Under the pieces are notes generated by a model that had not been told where the DNA came from, did no database searches, and saw only the letters and a list, made by a program, of their open reading frames with translations. Made by a program: the position numbers and the translations under genes. From CAZWSX01 sp964636985 (GTDB lineage: Bacteria; Planctomycetota; Planctomycetia; Pirellulales; Pirellulaceae): 64,000 nt of DNA. The stretch covers positions 1-64,000 of the forward strand of contig CAZWSX010000008.1 in the NCBI GenBank assembly GCA_964636985.1, in the 5' to 3' direction. Positions 43,832 through 52,933 of the stretch are shown one piece after another (position 1 is the stretch's first letter; each line of letters starts with the position of its first letter).

Positions 43832-44641
43832 ATGCGCCGACTTTCTCAGGTTGTGATTTTGCTGGGGATGGTTCTTATCGCAGGCCGCTGTTTCGCCAAC
43901 AACAGTTTTTTTCTTCCGGGCGATGCTTGTTTTCACACTCGCCTAACCAAAGTTGACATCGAGTCACTGAAGAAAACCAAAACAGGCGAACGAACATTCG
44001 GCTACGCGATCATGGTTGATCACGGCGGCGGCTACTTTTGTGGATTCGCCGGCTACATGAACGCCACCATCCCAGCCGTCGACGATAAATTCATGACGAA
44101 TCTTGAAGCCTGCTACAAAAAAGTCCGTGAAAACTATCCGCCTGAATTGCGTGAACAAACCATTGATGGCAAAGCCGAGGTTGTCGAGGCAAACCCGATC
44201 AATCTCATTTTCTACGCGGCCGATTTCGACCTGGAAGAACATGTGATTGGCTTGCAGTACAACGAAAACTGGATCGAAGAAGCGGTGAAGTTCGGGCATG
44301 AGCGGGAGCGTTGTCTTCTCAATAGCCAAGTGGACGACGCCGAGGCGGTCGCGGAAGCCTGGCGAGATTCTCCCAAGGTACCTGAGTTGAAAGCGACACT
44401 TCCGGCAAAGAAAGCGATCAAGGAAGACGAGGAGTCAAGCGAACGATACGAAACTCTTCGCGAGACACGGCCCATCATTGTGCGAGGCAAGGTCAAAGCG
44501 GTGGTTCTCGGTAGGGCTACGCCCACCGACCTGTACAAAGATGATCCCGATGGGGACGGCCGTAGCTTTACCGTCTATGTGGTCGATTCCGATGGAATGA
44601 CGGAGCACCGTGTAAGCTCCGGGCGAATCACGCCGAAATAG
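43832..44641 (+). CDS. Exported hypothetical protein, cargo of the putative insert
   Basis: The ATG at 43832 follows GGGGAG (43821-43826). The 269-residue protein has a signal peptide (MRRLSQVVILLGMVLIAGRC, cut near CFA-N) and an alpha/beta body with no recognised motif. It includes an acidic linker (about 200-215, KAIKEDEESS) and a C-terminal beta-rich part with DDPDGDGRSFTVYVVD. The gene and its flanks are bracketed by copies of the uxaA 3' end. Third codon positions look less G/C-rich than in uxaA (many A/T-ending codons, e.g. AAAACCAAAACAGGC), consistent with a separate origin. Confidence 0.65.
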   Translation: MRRLSQVVILLGMVLIAGRCFANNSFFLPGDACFHTRLTKVDIESLKKTKTGERTFGYAIMVDHGGGYFCGFAGYMNATIPAVDDKFMTNLEACYKKVRENYPPELREQTIDGKAEVVEANPINLIFYAADFDLEEHVIGLQYNENWIEEAVKFGHERERCLLNSQVDDAEAVAEAWRDSPKVPELKATLPAKKAIKEDEESSERYETLRETRPIIVRGKVKAVVLGRATPTDLYKDDPDGDGRSFTVYVVDSDGMTEHRVSSGRITPK

Positions 44642-44648
44642 AAGGCAC

Positions 44649-44672
44649 TGGCTGGTGGGACCGACGATTTAG
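44649..44672 (+). repeat. Right copy of the uxaA 3'-end direct repeat
   Basis: TGGCTGGTGGGACCGACG is identical to 43697-43714, followed by ATTTAG in place of CTGTAG. In the uxaA frame it reads WLVGPTI then stop, so removal of the intervening 952 bases would leave uxaA with a complete C-terminus. Confidence 0.7.
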
Positions 44673-44681
44673 CGACTTGGC

Positions 44682-46025
44682 CTACAACAATAGCCCCTCA
44701 ATCGCCCGTCCATTATCAAGCAATTGTGTCGGGCGTCCGCCAAAGTCGTTCACCTTGGCGCGCCAGTCGATGCCGAGCGCCTGATAGACCGTACCGATCA
44801 CGTTCTGCGCAGTTAGTGGATTATTGCGAGGCCGCTCCGCGCGGCTGTCGGTTTCTCCAATGACTTGGCCGCCGTGAACGGCGCCGGCGAACAAGGCAAA
44901 ACTCGCTTCAGGCCAGTGGTCGCGCCCAGCGAGCGAGATCTTGGGCGTGCGGCCGAACTCGCCCCATACCAAGACGAGCGTCTCTTTGTCGAGTCCGCGC
45001 TCGTGCAGGTCGGTGACCAGCGCGTGGATCGAACGATCGAGCCGTGGCAGTTGGCTTCGCAAGCAGCGCCAGATATCGCCGCCGCCGGCCGATTGGATCA
45101 CATTGCCGTGGTGGTCCCAAACCCCCATCCGCATCTTGATGATCGGTACACCTGCTTCGACGAGCCGTCGGGCCAGCAAGAATTTATGGCTGTCCCAAAT
45201 CTCGTCCGACGTGGGGCCAATATAAGCAAACTTATCGTCACGCCGGCCATAGCGGTCGAGAACCGACTGCGGCTCGAGCGTGAGATCGAACGCCTGGCGC
45301 GCCTTCTTGCTGGTCAGCAGTTCGAGGGCCTTGGCGTTGTACGTGTCGATGGTGCTCATCTCGCGGCATTTGTCGAGTCGCCGCTCCAGCGAATCGAGCG
45401 AAGACATTAGCTCTTTGCGAGTGGCGAAGCGATTCGGTGGGATGCCATACATCAGTCCCATGTTGGTAACGCCGTCGCCGCCCGAGACGTGCATCGGCGT
45501 GTGCACTGCGCCCAAGTACTGCGGGTTTTCGTACGCGACAACCGAGTGGGCATACTCCAAGCTGACGTACGAAGGGAGTTTGGGATCGGTCTTGCCGAAG
45601 CGGCTGATCACCGAGCCGAACGCCGGCCGCTGTTGGCTTTTGGGAAACCCGGTGTAAACCTCCTCGAGCTCGTGCTGCATTGGCTCGAAGAATTGGAGCG
45701 ATCGCAGGAGCGCGAGCTTATCGGCGATTTGCGCCTGCAGCGGAAAACACTCGCTGATATCAAAGCCGGAGACGTTCGTCGCGATCGGCTTGAACAGCCC
45801 CCGATAATCGAGCGGCGCCTCGGGCTTGAGGTCGTACATGTCGATGTGACTGGGACCGCCCGCCAGGCAGATCATGATCACCGACTTGACCTTGCGCGGT
45901 GTGCTCGCGGGCGTCTCCTCTTGGGCTCTCAGCGTATCGGCGAGCGACAATCCGGCCAGCGCGGAAAGTCCACCGCCGAGCATGGTTCGGCGCGTCGTTT
46001 GAAGGCCAGACTCAAAGGGCGACAT
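44682..46025 (-). CDS. Tat-exported DUF1501 protein
   Basis: A 447-residue protein begins with a twin-arginine signal (TTRRTMLGGGLSALAG). It then shows the DUF1501 hallmarks VIMICLAGGPSHIDMYDLKP, an alkaline-phosphatase-like fold and LVLVWGEFGRTPKIS ... GRDHWPEASFALFAGAVHGG. DUF1501 proteins resemble sulfatase/phosphatase-fold enzymes and usually sit next to DUF1549/DUF1553 proteins; here no such partner is adjacent. The function is unknown. Confidence 0.85.
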   Translation of the reverse strand: MSPFESGLQTTRRTMLGGGLSALAGLSLADTLRAQEETPASTPRKVKSVIMICLAGGPSHIDMYDLKPEAPLDYRGLFKPIATNVSGFDISECFPLQAQIADKLALLRSLQFFEPMQHELEEVYTGFPKSQQRPAFGSVISRFGKTDPKLPSYVSLEYAHSVVAYENPQYLGAVHTPMHVSGGDGVTNMGLMYGIPPNRFATRKELMSSLDSLERRLDKCREMSTIDTYNAKALELLTSKKARQAFDLTLEPQSVLDRYGRRDDKFAYIGPTSDEIWDSHKFLLARRLVEAGVPIIKMRMGVWDHHGNVIQSAGGGDIWRCLRSQLPRLDRSIHALVTDLHERGLDKETLVLVWGEFGRTPKISLAGRDHWPEASFALFAGAVHGGQVIGETDSRAERPRNNPLTAQNVIGTVYQALGIDWRAKVNDFGGRPTQLLDNGRAIEGLLL

Positions 46026-46165
46026 GCCAAGATTCTCCCGCCTTTGGAGATTCGGACGATAGTCTCTCCTAAGTATCGGCGAAACTTGATGCGTTGGCTA
46101 GAGAAGAGAGTATCGTGCAACCTCGAATAGAGCGATTTAGCGCGGTTCTTGGCAGTGCCGGACGA

Positions 46166-48004
46166 CTATCGGGCCTGCTCACCATTTCTTTGTGCCGAGT
46201 ACCAGGCGCGATTTTCGTCGTACATCGGGAGGTATCGGTAGTACACCTCAAGGCAAAGGCACGAGAGCGAAGTCTGAAAGACCCGCCCGCCGTAGGTTCC
46301 CCACGTGCGATCGGGGTCCCAACTTCCCGCCAGGTTCCCGTCATACCGCTGGCTGCGGCACAACTCAGTCTTCAATCGCGCGTTCCACTGGGCCCATTCG
46401 CGTCCATCGCGCTGGTGGAAGAGAGCCAATGTTCCGTAGTACCAATAGTAGACGTTGCGATCTCCTTGACCTGGGCATTCCTCCAGAATGAATTGCGACG
46501 CTTCCTCGATCGCCTGGTCGTCGACGTGCAATTGCAATAACGATTGGCAAAGACGGCTCTCGGCAGTCATCACCCGCGATGGTCGCTGGCGGGCCTGATA
46601 ACTGGCCAGACCGCCGAACCGACCGGATGATACGCTTTTGATGAACGTCTCACTACGGCGACGATTCTCTTGCGGGAACTTGATGCCGCCTAGTTCGGCA
46701 CTCTTGAGTGCCATGATCTGCCAGCCGAACTGGCTCATGTCGCCCTGGCTAGCCGGTGTGTAGCGCCAGCCGCCACCGCTATGTTGCGATCGAATCGTGT
46801 AAGCAATGGCCCGCTCGAGGCCTCGCTTCAGCCGCGTGTCGCCAGTCATGGCGTAGCATTCGGCCAAAGCGAGCGATGCCATGCCATGGCAATACGTTTT
46901 GGCAGGCAATCCGGCATGACCGGCGAGGTTCCCGTCTTCCGCTTGCATCGTCAGCAGGAACTCGAGTCCCTTCTGGACGGTTTCGCGATGGTCCCCCTCC
47001 AAGTGCGTTTCGCCGTTGGCCAAGAATGCGAGAACAGCCAAGGCCGTAATGCCGGTGTCGATGGTCCCCATCACCTGACCTTCACGTTCGTCTTTGCGCA
47101 GGCCATGACGTTTCGCGTCCCACCGGCCGTCGCCGGCTTGGTTGTCGGCCAACCAACTGAGGCCTGCTTGAACCGCCGCCTCGGTGTCTTCGTCGCCGCC
47201 GTTCTCTCGCACGATGGCCATTCGATTGTGCGCCGTTCGCAACTTGTACGACTCGGGGGCTGGAGCGGATGCATCGCTAGTTGGATGAGGCGCGGCGCGC
47301 TCGGTCTCGACCGGACGACCGCTGGCAATCACCGAGGTAGGCGACGCCTCGATCGGCTGTAGCTCTTCTTCCGCCGATGTAGCCGACGGATCGCCCTTCG
47401 CTCCGTCCGAGGGGGGCTCGTCTAGTTGCGCCGTGTTGTTCGTCGAAGTGTCGGAACCTGGTGTCGGCGGCGTGAGGTCGGCGCCTGCCTCGCTCGGTAG
47501 CTGTGAACTGGCGGTCTCGACGGGCTTCTCTTGCGGTGGTTCTTCGGCGGCTTTCTCTTCAGCCTCCACGGGCTTTTCCGGAGGCAACTCGGTCGCGACT
47601 TGTTCGGCAGGAAGTGGCTCCGCCGTTTCCCAAGGTTCGGATTGTTTGGAGGCGGTTGGGTCCGCCTCGGAGGGGTCGACTCCAAAGGGGATGCCATCCT
47701 CCACACCCTCAGGCGAGACGCCTACGCGATACGGACTGTTGTAGCCAGATCCGTTTCCAGGCGGGCCCAATCGCGCCTTCGCCGGGCTAATGGTGTAGAC
47801 GTACAGGCCAATCAGGATATGCGCGTAAACCGAAAGGATGATGCACTTGGTGACAATCCGCCCGTTGCCCCAGCGGGTTCGCATCAAGACGATCAAGGCC
47901 ACGGCCACGGAAGCAGCGCCTGACCAGAAGAAGACCTGGCCCCAATCGATGGCTGCAAACAACGGTGGTGGAAGTGGCAAGTCCATGGAGCGTGGCGGCG
48001 GCAC
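46166..48004 (-). CDS. TonB-like membrane anchor fused to a prenyltransferase/squalene-cyclase-like toroid
   Basis: A 612-residue protein (GTG at 48004 directly abuts the ExbD stop; an ATG at 47986 is an alternative). Two transmembrane helices lie at about 22-41 and 52-73. The second contains LSVYAH (Ser58-x3-His62), like the SxxxH signature of the TonB membrane helix (LSVCIH in E. coli). A Pro/Glu/Lys/Ala-rich linker follows (about 80-260, with PPEKPVEAEEKAAEEPPQEK). The C-terminal part (about 275-600) has alpha/alpha-toroid repeats with QW-like motifs (AGDGRWDAK, HSGGGWRYTP, GGLASYQ, SWDPDRTWGTYGG). The DxDD/VxDCTA catalytic motifs of cyclases were not seen. It is the last gene of an ExbB-ExbD operon, where TonB would be expected. 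Confidence 0.72.
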   Translation of the reverse strand: MPPPRSMDLPLPPPLFAAIDWGQVFFWSGAASVAVALIVLMRTRWGNGRIVTKCIILSVYAHILIGLYVYTISPAKARLGPPGNGSGYNSPYRVGVSPEGVEDGIPFGVDPSEADPTASKQSEPWETAEPLPAEQVATELPPEKPVEAEEKAAEEPPQEKPVETASSQLPSEAGADLTPPTPGSDTSTNNTAQLDEPPSDGAKGDPSATSAEEELQPIEASPTSVIASGRPVETERAAPHPTSDASAPAPESYKLRTAHNRMAIVRENGGDEDTEAAVQAGLSWLADNQAGDGRWDAKRHGLRKDEREGQVMGTIDTGITALAVLAFLANGETHLEGDHRETVQKGLEFLLTMQAEDGNLAGHAGLPAKTYCHGMASLALAECYAMTGDTRLKRGLERAIAYTIRSQHSGGGWRYTPASQGDMSQFGWQIMALKSAELGGIKFPQENRRRSETFIKSVSSGRFGGLASYQARQRPSRVMTAESRLCQSLLQLHVDDQAIEEASQFILEECPGQGDRNVYYWYYGTLALFHQRDGREWAQWNARLKTELCRSQRYDGNLAGSWDPDRTWGTYGGRVFQTSLSCLCLEVYYRYLPMYDENRAWYSAQRNGEQAR

Positions 48005-48430
48005 CTATCGTGTCGAAGTCTTGGCGTCGAGGCGAACGGCGATCGAGGTCTCGGCGATGCAAGCTTTGCTGCACGCAGCAAGCACGCGGGCAACGTTTTC
48101 GAACTTGCACTGTCCGTCCCCGCGAACCAGAACTCCCAAGTCCGGGTACTGCTGCTTGATGTCGGCAAGTTCCGCGGTCAACGCAGGCAGGTCGTACTCG
48201 CGACCGTTCAGCGTGCAGGAGCCACTTGCGTTGACGTTGATGATCTGCTTTTTCGGGGCGGGCGTAAGCGGCGCAGCGTCCGTGACGGTGGGGACCTTCA
48301 AGTCCATCTGCCGTTCCGCGTCGGCGAACTGCGTTGCCACCATGAAAAAGATCATCAGGTTGAAGACCACGTCGAGCATGGGCGTCAAATTGATCGGCGG
48401 AATTTCTTCCGTGAAGGTTTTCAATCGCAT
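48005..48430 (-). CDS. exbD: ExbD/TolR-family energy-transduction protein
   Basis: A 141-residue protein has one N-terminal transmembrane helix containing LTPMLDVVFNLMIFFM, whose Asp20 corresponds to the essential proton-path Asp of ExbD/TolR. A periplasmic domain follows (LPALTAELADIKQQYPDLGVLVRGDG). With ExbB it forms a proton-driven motor. It lies 18 bases after exbB and directly abuts the next start codon, so the three genes are translated as one unit. Confidence 0.88.
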   Translation of the reverse strand: MRLKTFTEEIPPINLTPMLDVVFNLMIFFMVATQFADAERQMDLKVPTVTDAAPLTPAPKKQIINVNASGSCTLNGREYDLPALTAELADIKQQYPDLGVLVRGDGQCKFENVARVLAACSKACIAETSIAVRLDAKTSTR

Positions 48431-48448
48431 GCGTCGCTGGTCTCCGCC

Positions 48449-49309
48449 TTACGCCGCTTTGGCTCGCTTGGTCGACATCGTCTTGCCGGTCGTCTCTCGC
48501 TCCATCCCCTCGGCCGAGACCATGTCGACGAGCTGTTGGGCGTAGCCGTCGATCTCGACCAGCAGCGTTTCGACCCGGCTCAAAAAGAACAGGTAAGCCG
48601 TGAGCGCCGGAATGGCAACAATCAAGCCGCCAGCGGTGCAGATGAGGGCTTCGCCGATGCCGCCGGCCAGCAACTCCGCTCTGCCCATCGCATTTTGAGC
48701 AACGATCGTGTTGAACGATGTGATCATCCCCAGCACGGTTCCCAGCAAGCCGAGCAACGGTGCGACCTGTGAGATCCCGTTGAACAGCCGCAGGTATTTG
48801 CGAAGGTCGTGCGTGACGCGTTCGCCGGCATCGATGACGGCCTGTTCCACTTCCACAGCGGGCCGTCCCCACTTTTTGAGAGCGCCGCCGAACACTTCCG
48901 CCACGGGGCTGCCGTTCTCCAGGCAGAGTTTTACACCGGCATCGCGGCCGAGGTTCCCATCACGCACCTGTTCGAGAATGCGGGTGACAAACGGCTTTGG
49001 GATCACCCGCGCGCGACGCAGCGAGATCAGCCGCTCGAATACGAACACCAACAGAGCAATCGAACATCCGGCAATAGGCCACATCACGGGCCCGCCGTCG
49101 GTCAGGACGTTAAACAGATTGCCGCTACGGCCAGGGGTGGCAGCCGTCTCTTCGGCTTCGTCCGCTTCTTCGGAGTCGCTGACCTTCGGCGCGCGCTCTT
49201 GCGAAAACACGGAGTGCGGAGCGACCATCGTCACGCAGCCAACCAGCAGCAACGCCCAAACGGCCCTGCTTAGCAGGCGATCGCCAGTCGATTGTGAAGT
49301 CGTAACCAT
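48449..49309 (-). CDS. exbB: ExbB/TolQ/MotA-family proton-channel protein
   Basis: A 286-residue protein has an N-terminal signal-like helix and an acidic stretch (about 40-60), then three transmembrane helices (about 72-92, 172-198, 212-243). The conserved MotA/TolQ/ExbB segment is LRLFNGISQVAPLLGLLGTVLGMITSF, and the cytoplasmic loop lies between helices one and two. It forms the stator channel with ExbD. The N-terminal extension before TM1 is longer than in E. coli ExbB. Confidence 0.88.
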   Translation of the reverse strand: MVTTSQSTGDRLLSRAVWALLLVGCVTMVAPHSVFSQERAPKVSDSEEADEAEETAATPGRSGNLFNVLTDGGPVMWPIAGCSIALLVFVFERLISLRRARVIPKPFVTRILEQVRDGNLGRDAGVKLCLENGSPVAEVFGGALKKWGRPAVEVEQAVIDAGERVTHDLRKYLRLFNGISQVAPLLGLLGTVLGMITSFNTIVAQNAMGRAELLAGGIGEALICTAGGLIVAIPALTAYLFFLSRVETLLVEIDGYAQQLVDMVSAEGMERETTGKTMSTKRAKAA

Positions 49310-49356
49310 GGAAAGGTCTTCGCGAAACTCGTGAGGAACTTTTGAAAATAAAAAGA

Positions 49357-50769
49357 TTAAAGGCGACGAGGTTTCTTGGGGACGATCTGCGATCCTTGCC
49401 GTCGTGCTACAGCCGTCATTCGCTCGTTGGCTTCGTTTCGTACTGAATCTTGTCCGGCTTCGATGGCTTGCGCGTAATGCTCTTGGGCCTTAAGGAGGTT
49501 AGAGCGCTGCTCGCAGCATTTGCCTGCTTGGAGCCATGCCATGGCTCGCCACGAGGCCGGTTGCTTGGCATCGTTGTGCAGCACCGCGTAGGCAGCCTCG
49601 GCTTCTTCGTAGCGCCGTTGCATCATCCGGCACTCGCCGCGCATCCAAAGGGCAGCCGCTCGCGTGTCGTTGGCCTCAGGCGAGCTATTGCTCGCGACCT
49701 TTTCAAGCTGCGAGTAGGCGCTTTCCAGCTTTCCCTCAGCCATCAGGGCCCGCGCTGCCACGTAGTCGACCTCAAATCCGCGAGCAAACATGGGAAACTC
49801 GCTGCTGCAACTGTTCGCGAGTTCGCGAGCCGTGGTCCACTCTTCGCGTTGGGCAGCAATTTGAGCCCGCCGCAACCAGGCAATCGGGAGCCACTTTTCC
49901 CGGTCCGCTGCAAACCGTCGCGAGGCGTCGCCGTCGCTCACGGCGTCTTCGAGCTCGGTAAAGTGAGCGTCGGCGCCCGTGTAGTCGGCCAATCGAAACG
50001 TCGCTTCCGCGCGCCAGAACAAGGCCGGCAAATGGTGAGCGCGCTCGTGCTTGCTGTCGCACAAAGGCTCGACGACATCCAGAACATTGGCCCAGTCCTG
50101 TTTCTGCGAGGCGACCAGCGCCATCGCCAGCCTCGCTGCCCCGTCGACCAGCGGGTCTTGGCGATTGATGACTTTTTCCAGCAACTCGATCGCATTATCG
50201 AACTGGCCGCGCTGGCGTAAATGCTCCGCCGCGCGACAGGCAGAATCAGCCCAATAAGAACTTTGCGGGCATTCGTCGACCAGGCGATTCAATGTCGTAA
50301 CGGCTTCCAGTACTCTGCCCTGCCGGCCCTGCGTCCACGCCAACAAATAAAGGGCCGCGTCTTTGCGAGGATGGTCCCCTTCCAGCTGAAACCAGCGCTC
50401 ACATGCGGATTCGCACTCCAGGGCGCGGTTTTGCTCGCGATGCCACGCGGCGAGCCCTAATAGAGCATTGGCCGACGACTCGGGAAACTCACGGGCCGAG
50501 ATTTCGCAAACGGCGATGGCTTCGTCAACTCGACCAGCGGCCTTGAGCGCGAGGGCCCGCTTCCAAAGGAATTCGGGTGTGTGCTCTTCGTCGCGATGAT
50601 CGCGCACGCGTTGTTCGAGCGTGTCGACACTTTCGGATAACTGGGAGGCTCTTTCGAGCGACCAAACGTCATCGGCTGCGGCGCTGCTGATCGTCAGCGC
50701 GCACAAGATGCACCAGAGCGCCAATGGCGACCTGAATTGGTTCAAAGATAGAGACGCGCTGGCTGGCAT
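49357..50769 (-). CDS. Exported TPR protein, first gene of the exbBD operon
   Basis: A 470-residue protein has a signal peptide (about 10-32, cut near AAA-D). The rest is helical with many TPR-like repeats (LGLAAWHREQNRALECESAC, DAALYLLAWTQGRQGRVLEA, AALWMRGECRMMQRRYEEAE), like YbgF/CpoB or BamD-type proteins. TPR proteins often accompany Tol/Ton systems and contact envelope partners. It lies 47 bases before exbB on the same strand. Confidence 0.75.
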   Translation of the reverse strand: MPASASLSLNQFRSPLALWCILCALTISSAAADDVWSLERASQLSESVDTLEQRVRDHRDEEHTPEFLWKRALALKAAGRVDEAIAVCEISAREFPESSANALLGLAAWHREQNRALECESACERWFQLEGDHPRKDAALYLLAWTQGRQGRVLEAVTTLNRLVDECPQSSYWADSACRAAEHLRQRGQFDNAIELLEKVINRQDPLVDGAARLAMALVASQKQDWANVLDVVEPLCDSKHERAHHLPALFWRAEATFRLADYTGADAHFTELEDAVSDGDASRRFAADREKWLPIAWLRRAQIAAQREEWTTARELANSCSSEFPMFARGFEVDYVAARALMAEGKLESAYSQLEKVASNSSPEANDTRAAALWMRGECRMMQRRYEEAEAAYAVLHNDAKQPASWRAMAWLQAGKCCEQRSNLLKAQEHYAQAIEAGQDSVRNEANERMTAVARRQGSQIVPKKPRRL

Positions 50770-50986
50770 CCGTGCCGAACCTTTGGAAAAGTGCCGACCT
50801 TGGCTTAGCTAGCGCAGGTGAAACAAAGACGAAGCCTTGAGATCACCGGCGAAGCTTTCATCGCTATCGTCCGCCCGTGCTTTGGACTTGCTATCACAAG
50901 CGCGGACGACGACGTATGCCGTTTATCGGCATCGAATGGGCGCTTCGGTTAGACTTTTCCGGTTGCGAAGAGTTAAACGGTGTGCT

Positions 50987-52168
50987 TTAGCGTCTGGTGG
51001 TCGTCACGGTGTTGCCGGGCATGGTTCGGGAGCGCGCCGATAGCATCGTCAAAAGGCGGGAAACGGCCTTTTCCAACGTGCGTTCCCCCTGCAACGCCAT
51101 GCGTCGCCGTTGGGCATGTTCGTAGCGATACGATTCGCAGTCGAGAAACGTGGTCAACGTTGCGCAAATCGAGTCGAGGGTCCGCGTCACCAAGTGATCG
51201 TCAGCTCGCAGCGGGCCGATAGCTCCGCGCGCGGTGCTCAGGACCAACGCGCCGTTGGCGACGGCAAGCGTCAATCGCGGTGCCGAATTGTCCCACGGGC
51301 AGCACGGAATGTGCAGCAAAATGCGGGTTCGCGAGAGGACGTCGAGCTGATTCGCAGCGGGCTCTTCGCCGGTCAAGTGCCGCGCCGTGTAGCCCCAGCG
51401 TTTGAGCTGGTTGGGGAGCTGAGGCAATACTTCGTGACGTAAGAATGACGAGCCCTGGCCCGTGAACAGAACGTCGACATCGCGCGGCTTTTCGCTGGCG
51501 CCGGTAGCATCGGGCGTGGCACTGGGAACATATCCAAAGGGCACGTACTCCGCCGCGATTCGCCGCAAGTTGAGGTAGGTCACGCGGCCGGGGCACGTTA
51601 CAGCGACCCGGTCGATCCAACCGGCGGGGCCCGCGTGGTCTTGAATCCAACGCGCTTCGTCGAGCATGCGTTGCATCTCGCCAAGGCCGATCTCGCCATA
51701 ATCCGGTCCGCCCAGGCGACCGAGCTCGTTTTGCAATTGCAGGCCAACCAGTCGGCGGATGGCTGTTTTCATTTTGCCGCGAGGCTGAATCCAGCGATCC
51801 AGGCTCGCCGCCCAGTTTCCGAACAGGTCGCCTAGCTGGCCGCGGTCGAGACCCTCGGCAAGCTTTTCGGCTCGCTCGGAGAACAGCGGTGGTGGCAACG
51901 GAAAAAACTGCCACAGGACCACGTGAGGACGCGCGATGTCGGCTTGGCCTTTGAAGCGGGCGGCAAACTTCGAGAAGGAACACGCCCGGCCGATCAGCCA
52001 CAGCTGGCTGGTATCGGATGGCAAGTCTTCGCCATCGGCGACTCGCGCTGCTCGAATGCCACGTGCAAGTAATTCCGAAACCACCTGATCGCCGATCCAC
52101 TCCAGTAAGGGATCAGGCGATGCGGAGACGCAAACCACGCCAGAGGTCGCGGGCAAATCGACGTACAA
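50987..52168 (-). CDS. CgeB-like glycosyltransferase-family protein
   Basis: A TTG at 52168 after GAGAGG (8 bases) is the likely start, giving 393 residues; a longer frame reaches 52255. The N-terminal half is unassigned. The C-terminal region (about 220-393) resembles GT-B proteins of the CgeB/glycosyl transferase group 1-like type: DVLFTGQGSSFLRHEVLPQL and RILLHIPCCPWDNSAPRLTLAVANGALVLST. The latter corresponds to the nucleotide-sugar-binding end of the family. The acceptor is unknown; it stands alone. Confidence 0.6.
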   Translation of the reverse strand: MYVDLPATSGVVCVSASPDPLLEWIGDQVVSELLARGIRAARVADGEDLPSDTSQLWLIGRACSFSKFAARFKGQADIARPHVVLWQFFPLPPPLFSERAEKLAEGLDRGQLGDLFGNWAASLDRWIQPRGKMKTAIRRLVGLQLQNELGRLGGPDYGEIGLGEMQRMLDEARWIQDHAGPAGWIDRVAVTCPGRVTYLNLRRIAAEYVPFGYVPSATPDATGASEKPRDVDVLFTGQGSSFLRHEVLPQLPNQLKRWGYTARHLTGEEPAANQLDVLSRTRILLHIPCCPWDNSAPRLTLAVANGALVLSTARGAIGPLRADDHLVTRTLDSICATLTTFLDCESYRYEHAQRRRMALQGERTLEKAVSRLLTMLSARSRTMPGNTVTTTRR

Positions 52169-52461
52169 GTTCGTTTTCCTCTCTGCTAGCTCATCGCGAA
52201 GAATTGCAGTCAGGCAAAACTTACGGATAGGGCCAACTGTTCCTACTGGGGGCAATACCCTTTATTCGGATCGCGGTCACTGTTCCGTCCGCAAATTCCC
52301 GGCAAGTTTCACGTTCGTCACCCGAATTGCCACGCGTCAAGGAAGCGCGGCCCGCGGTTCGATGGATTGACAGCACGGGCAAGTGAGCGATGCGATCCGC
52401 AGCGAGACCGGCTAAAGCGGATCGCGCGAGCGAAGCCCACTTGGATGGAAAGGAAAAATTC

Positions 52462-52794
52462 ATGGGACTTTGGAATTGGATCACGGGAGGACTTCGTGTG
52501 CCTAGCGCTCAAGAACTCGCCGAACATACGGTCGACCGAATGGAGGCCGAAGTGTCCAACATGGTGTTGCAAAAGATTCAAAGAACGGCGCGGCATGAAG
52601 CCATTGGCTACATCCGTGCCCGTGTCGGCTTGTTGATTCGCGAACGATTGACCGCCAATCTGGCCAGCATGGGCTTTCGAGCGCCCAAAGTGGTTGAGGA
52701 AGCGTTCGATTTCGCGGTGGCAATCCTGGCACGCCGACTTACCAAGCGCGCGTCGCTCGCTCCAGTTCGAAGCGAGTACCGTCGCGTCGCCTAG
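52462..52794 (+). CDS. Small helical hypothetical protein
   Basis: The ATG at 52462 is preceded by AAGGAAAA. The 110-residue protein is mainly helical (LAEHTVDRMEAEVSNMVLQK ... ARVGLLIRERLTANLASMGF) and basic. No membrane segment and no family recognised. It lies 139 bases upstream of the HPt-like gene on the same strand. Confidence 0.55.
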   Translation: MGLWNWITGGLRVPSAQELAEHTVDRMEAEVSNMVLQKIQRTARHEAIGYIRARVGLLIRERLTANLASMGFRAPKVVEEAFDFAVAILARRLTKRASLAPVRSEYRRVA

Positions 52795-52933
52795 TTTCGC
52801 ATGATCGCGTTGTGTTGGATGGGATCGGTCGCGAAGGGAAGCTCGCGGGCGATGTCTCGCCAGGGATGGCTCGGTCGATGAGTGCAAAGGCGGCACTCCG
52901 GCTAAGAGGACCGGTCCCTGAGGAGCCCACCCG

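Noticed and set aside
46166..48004. Calling the toroid protein a squalene-hopene or terpene cyclase
   Set aside because: The DxDD-type catalytic motif was not seen, the N-terminal membrane anchor and linker are foreign to cyclases, and no isoprenoid genes are nearby.
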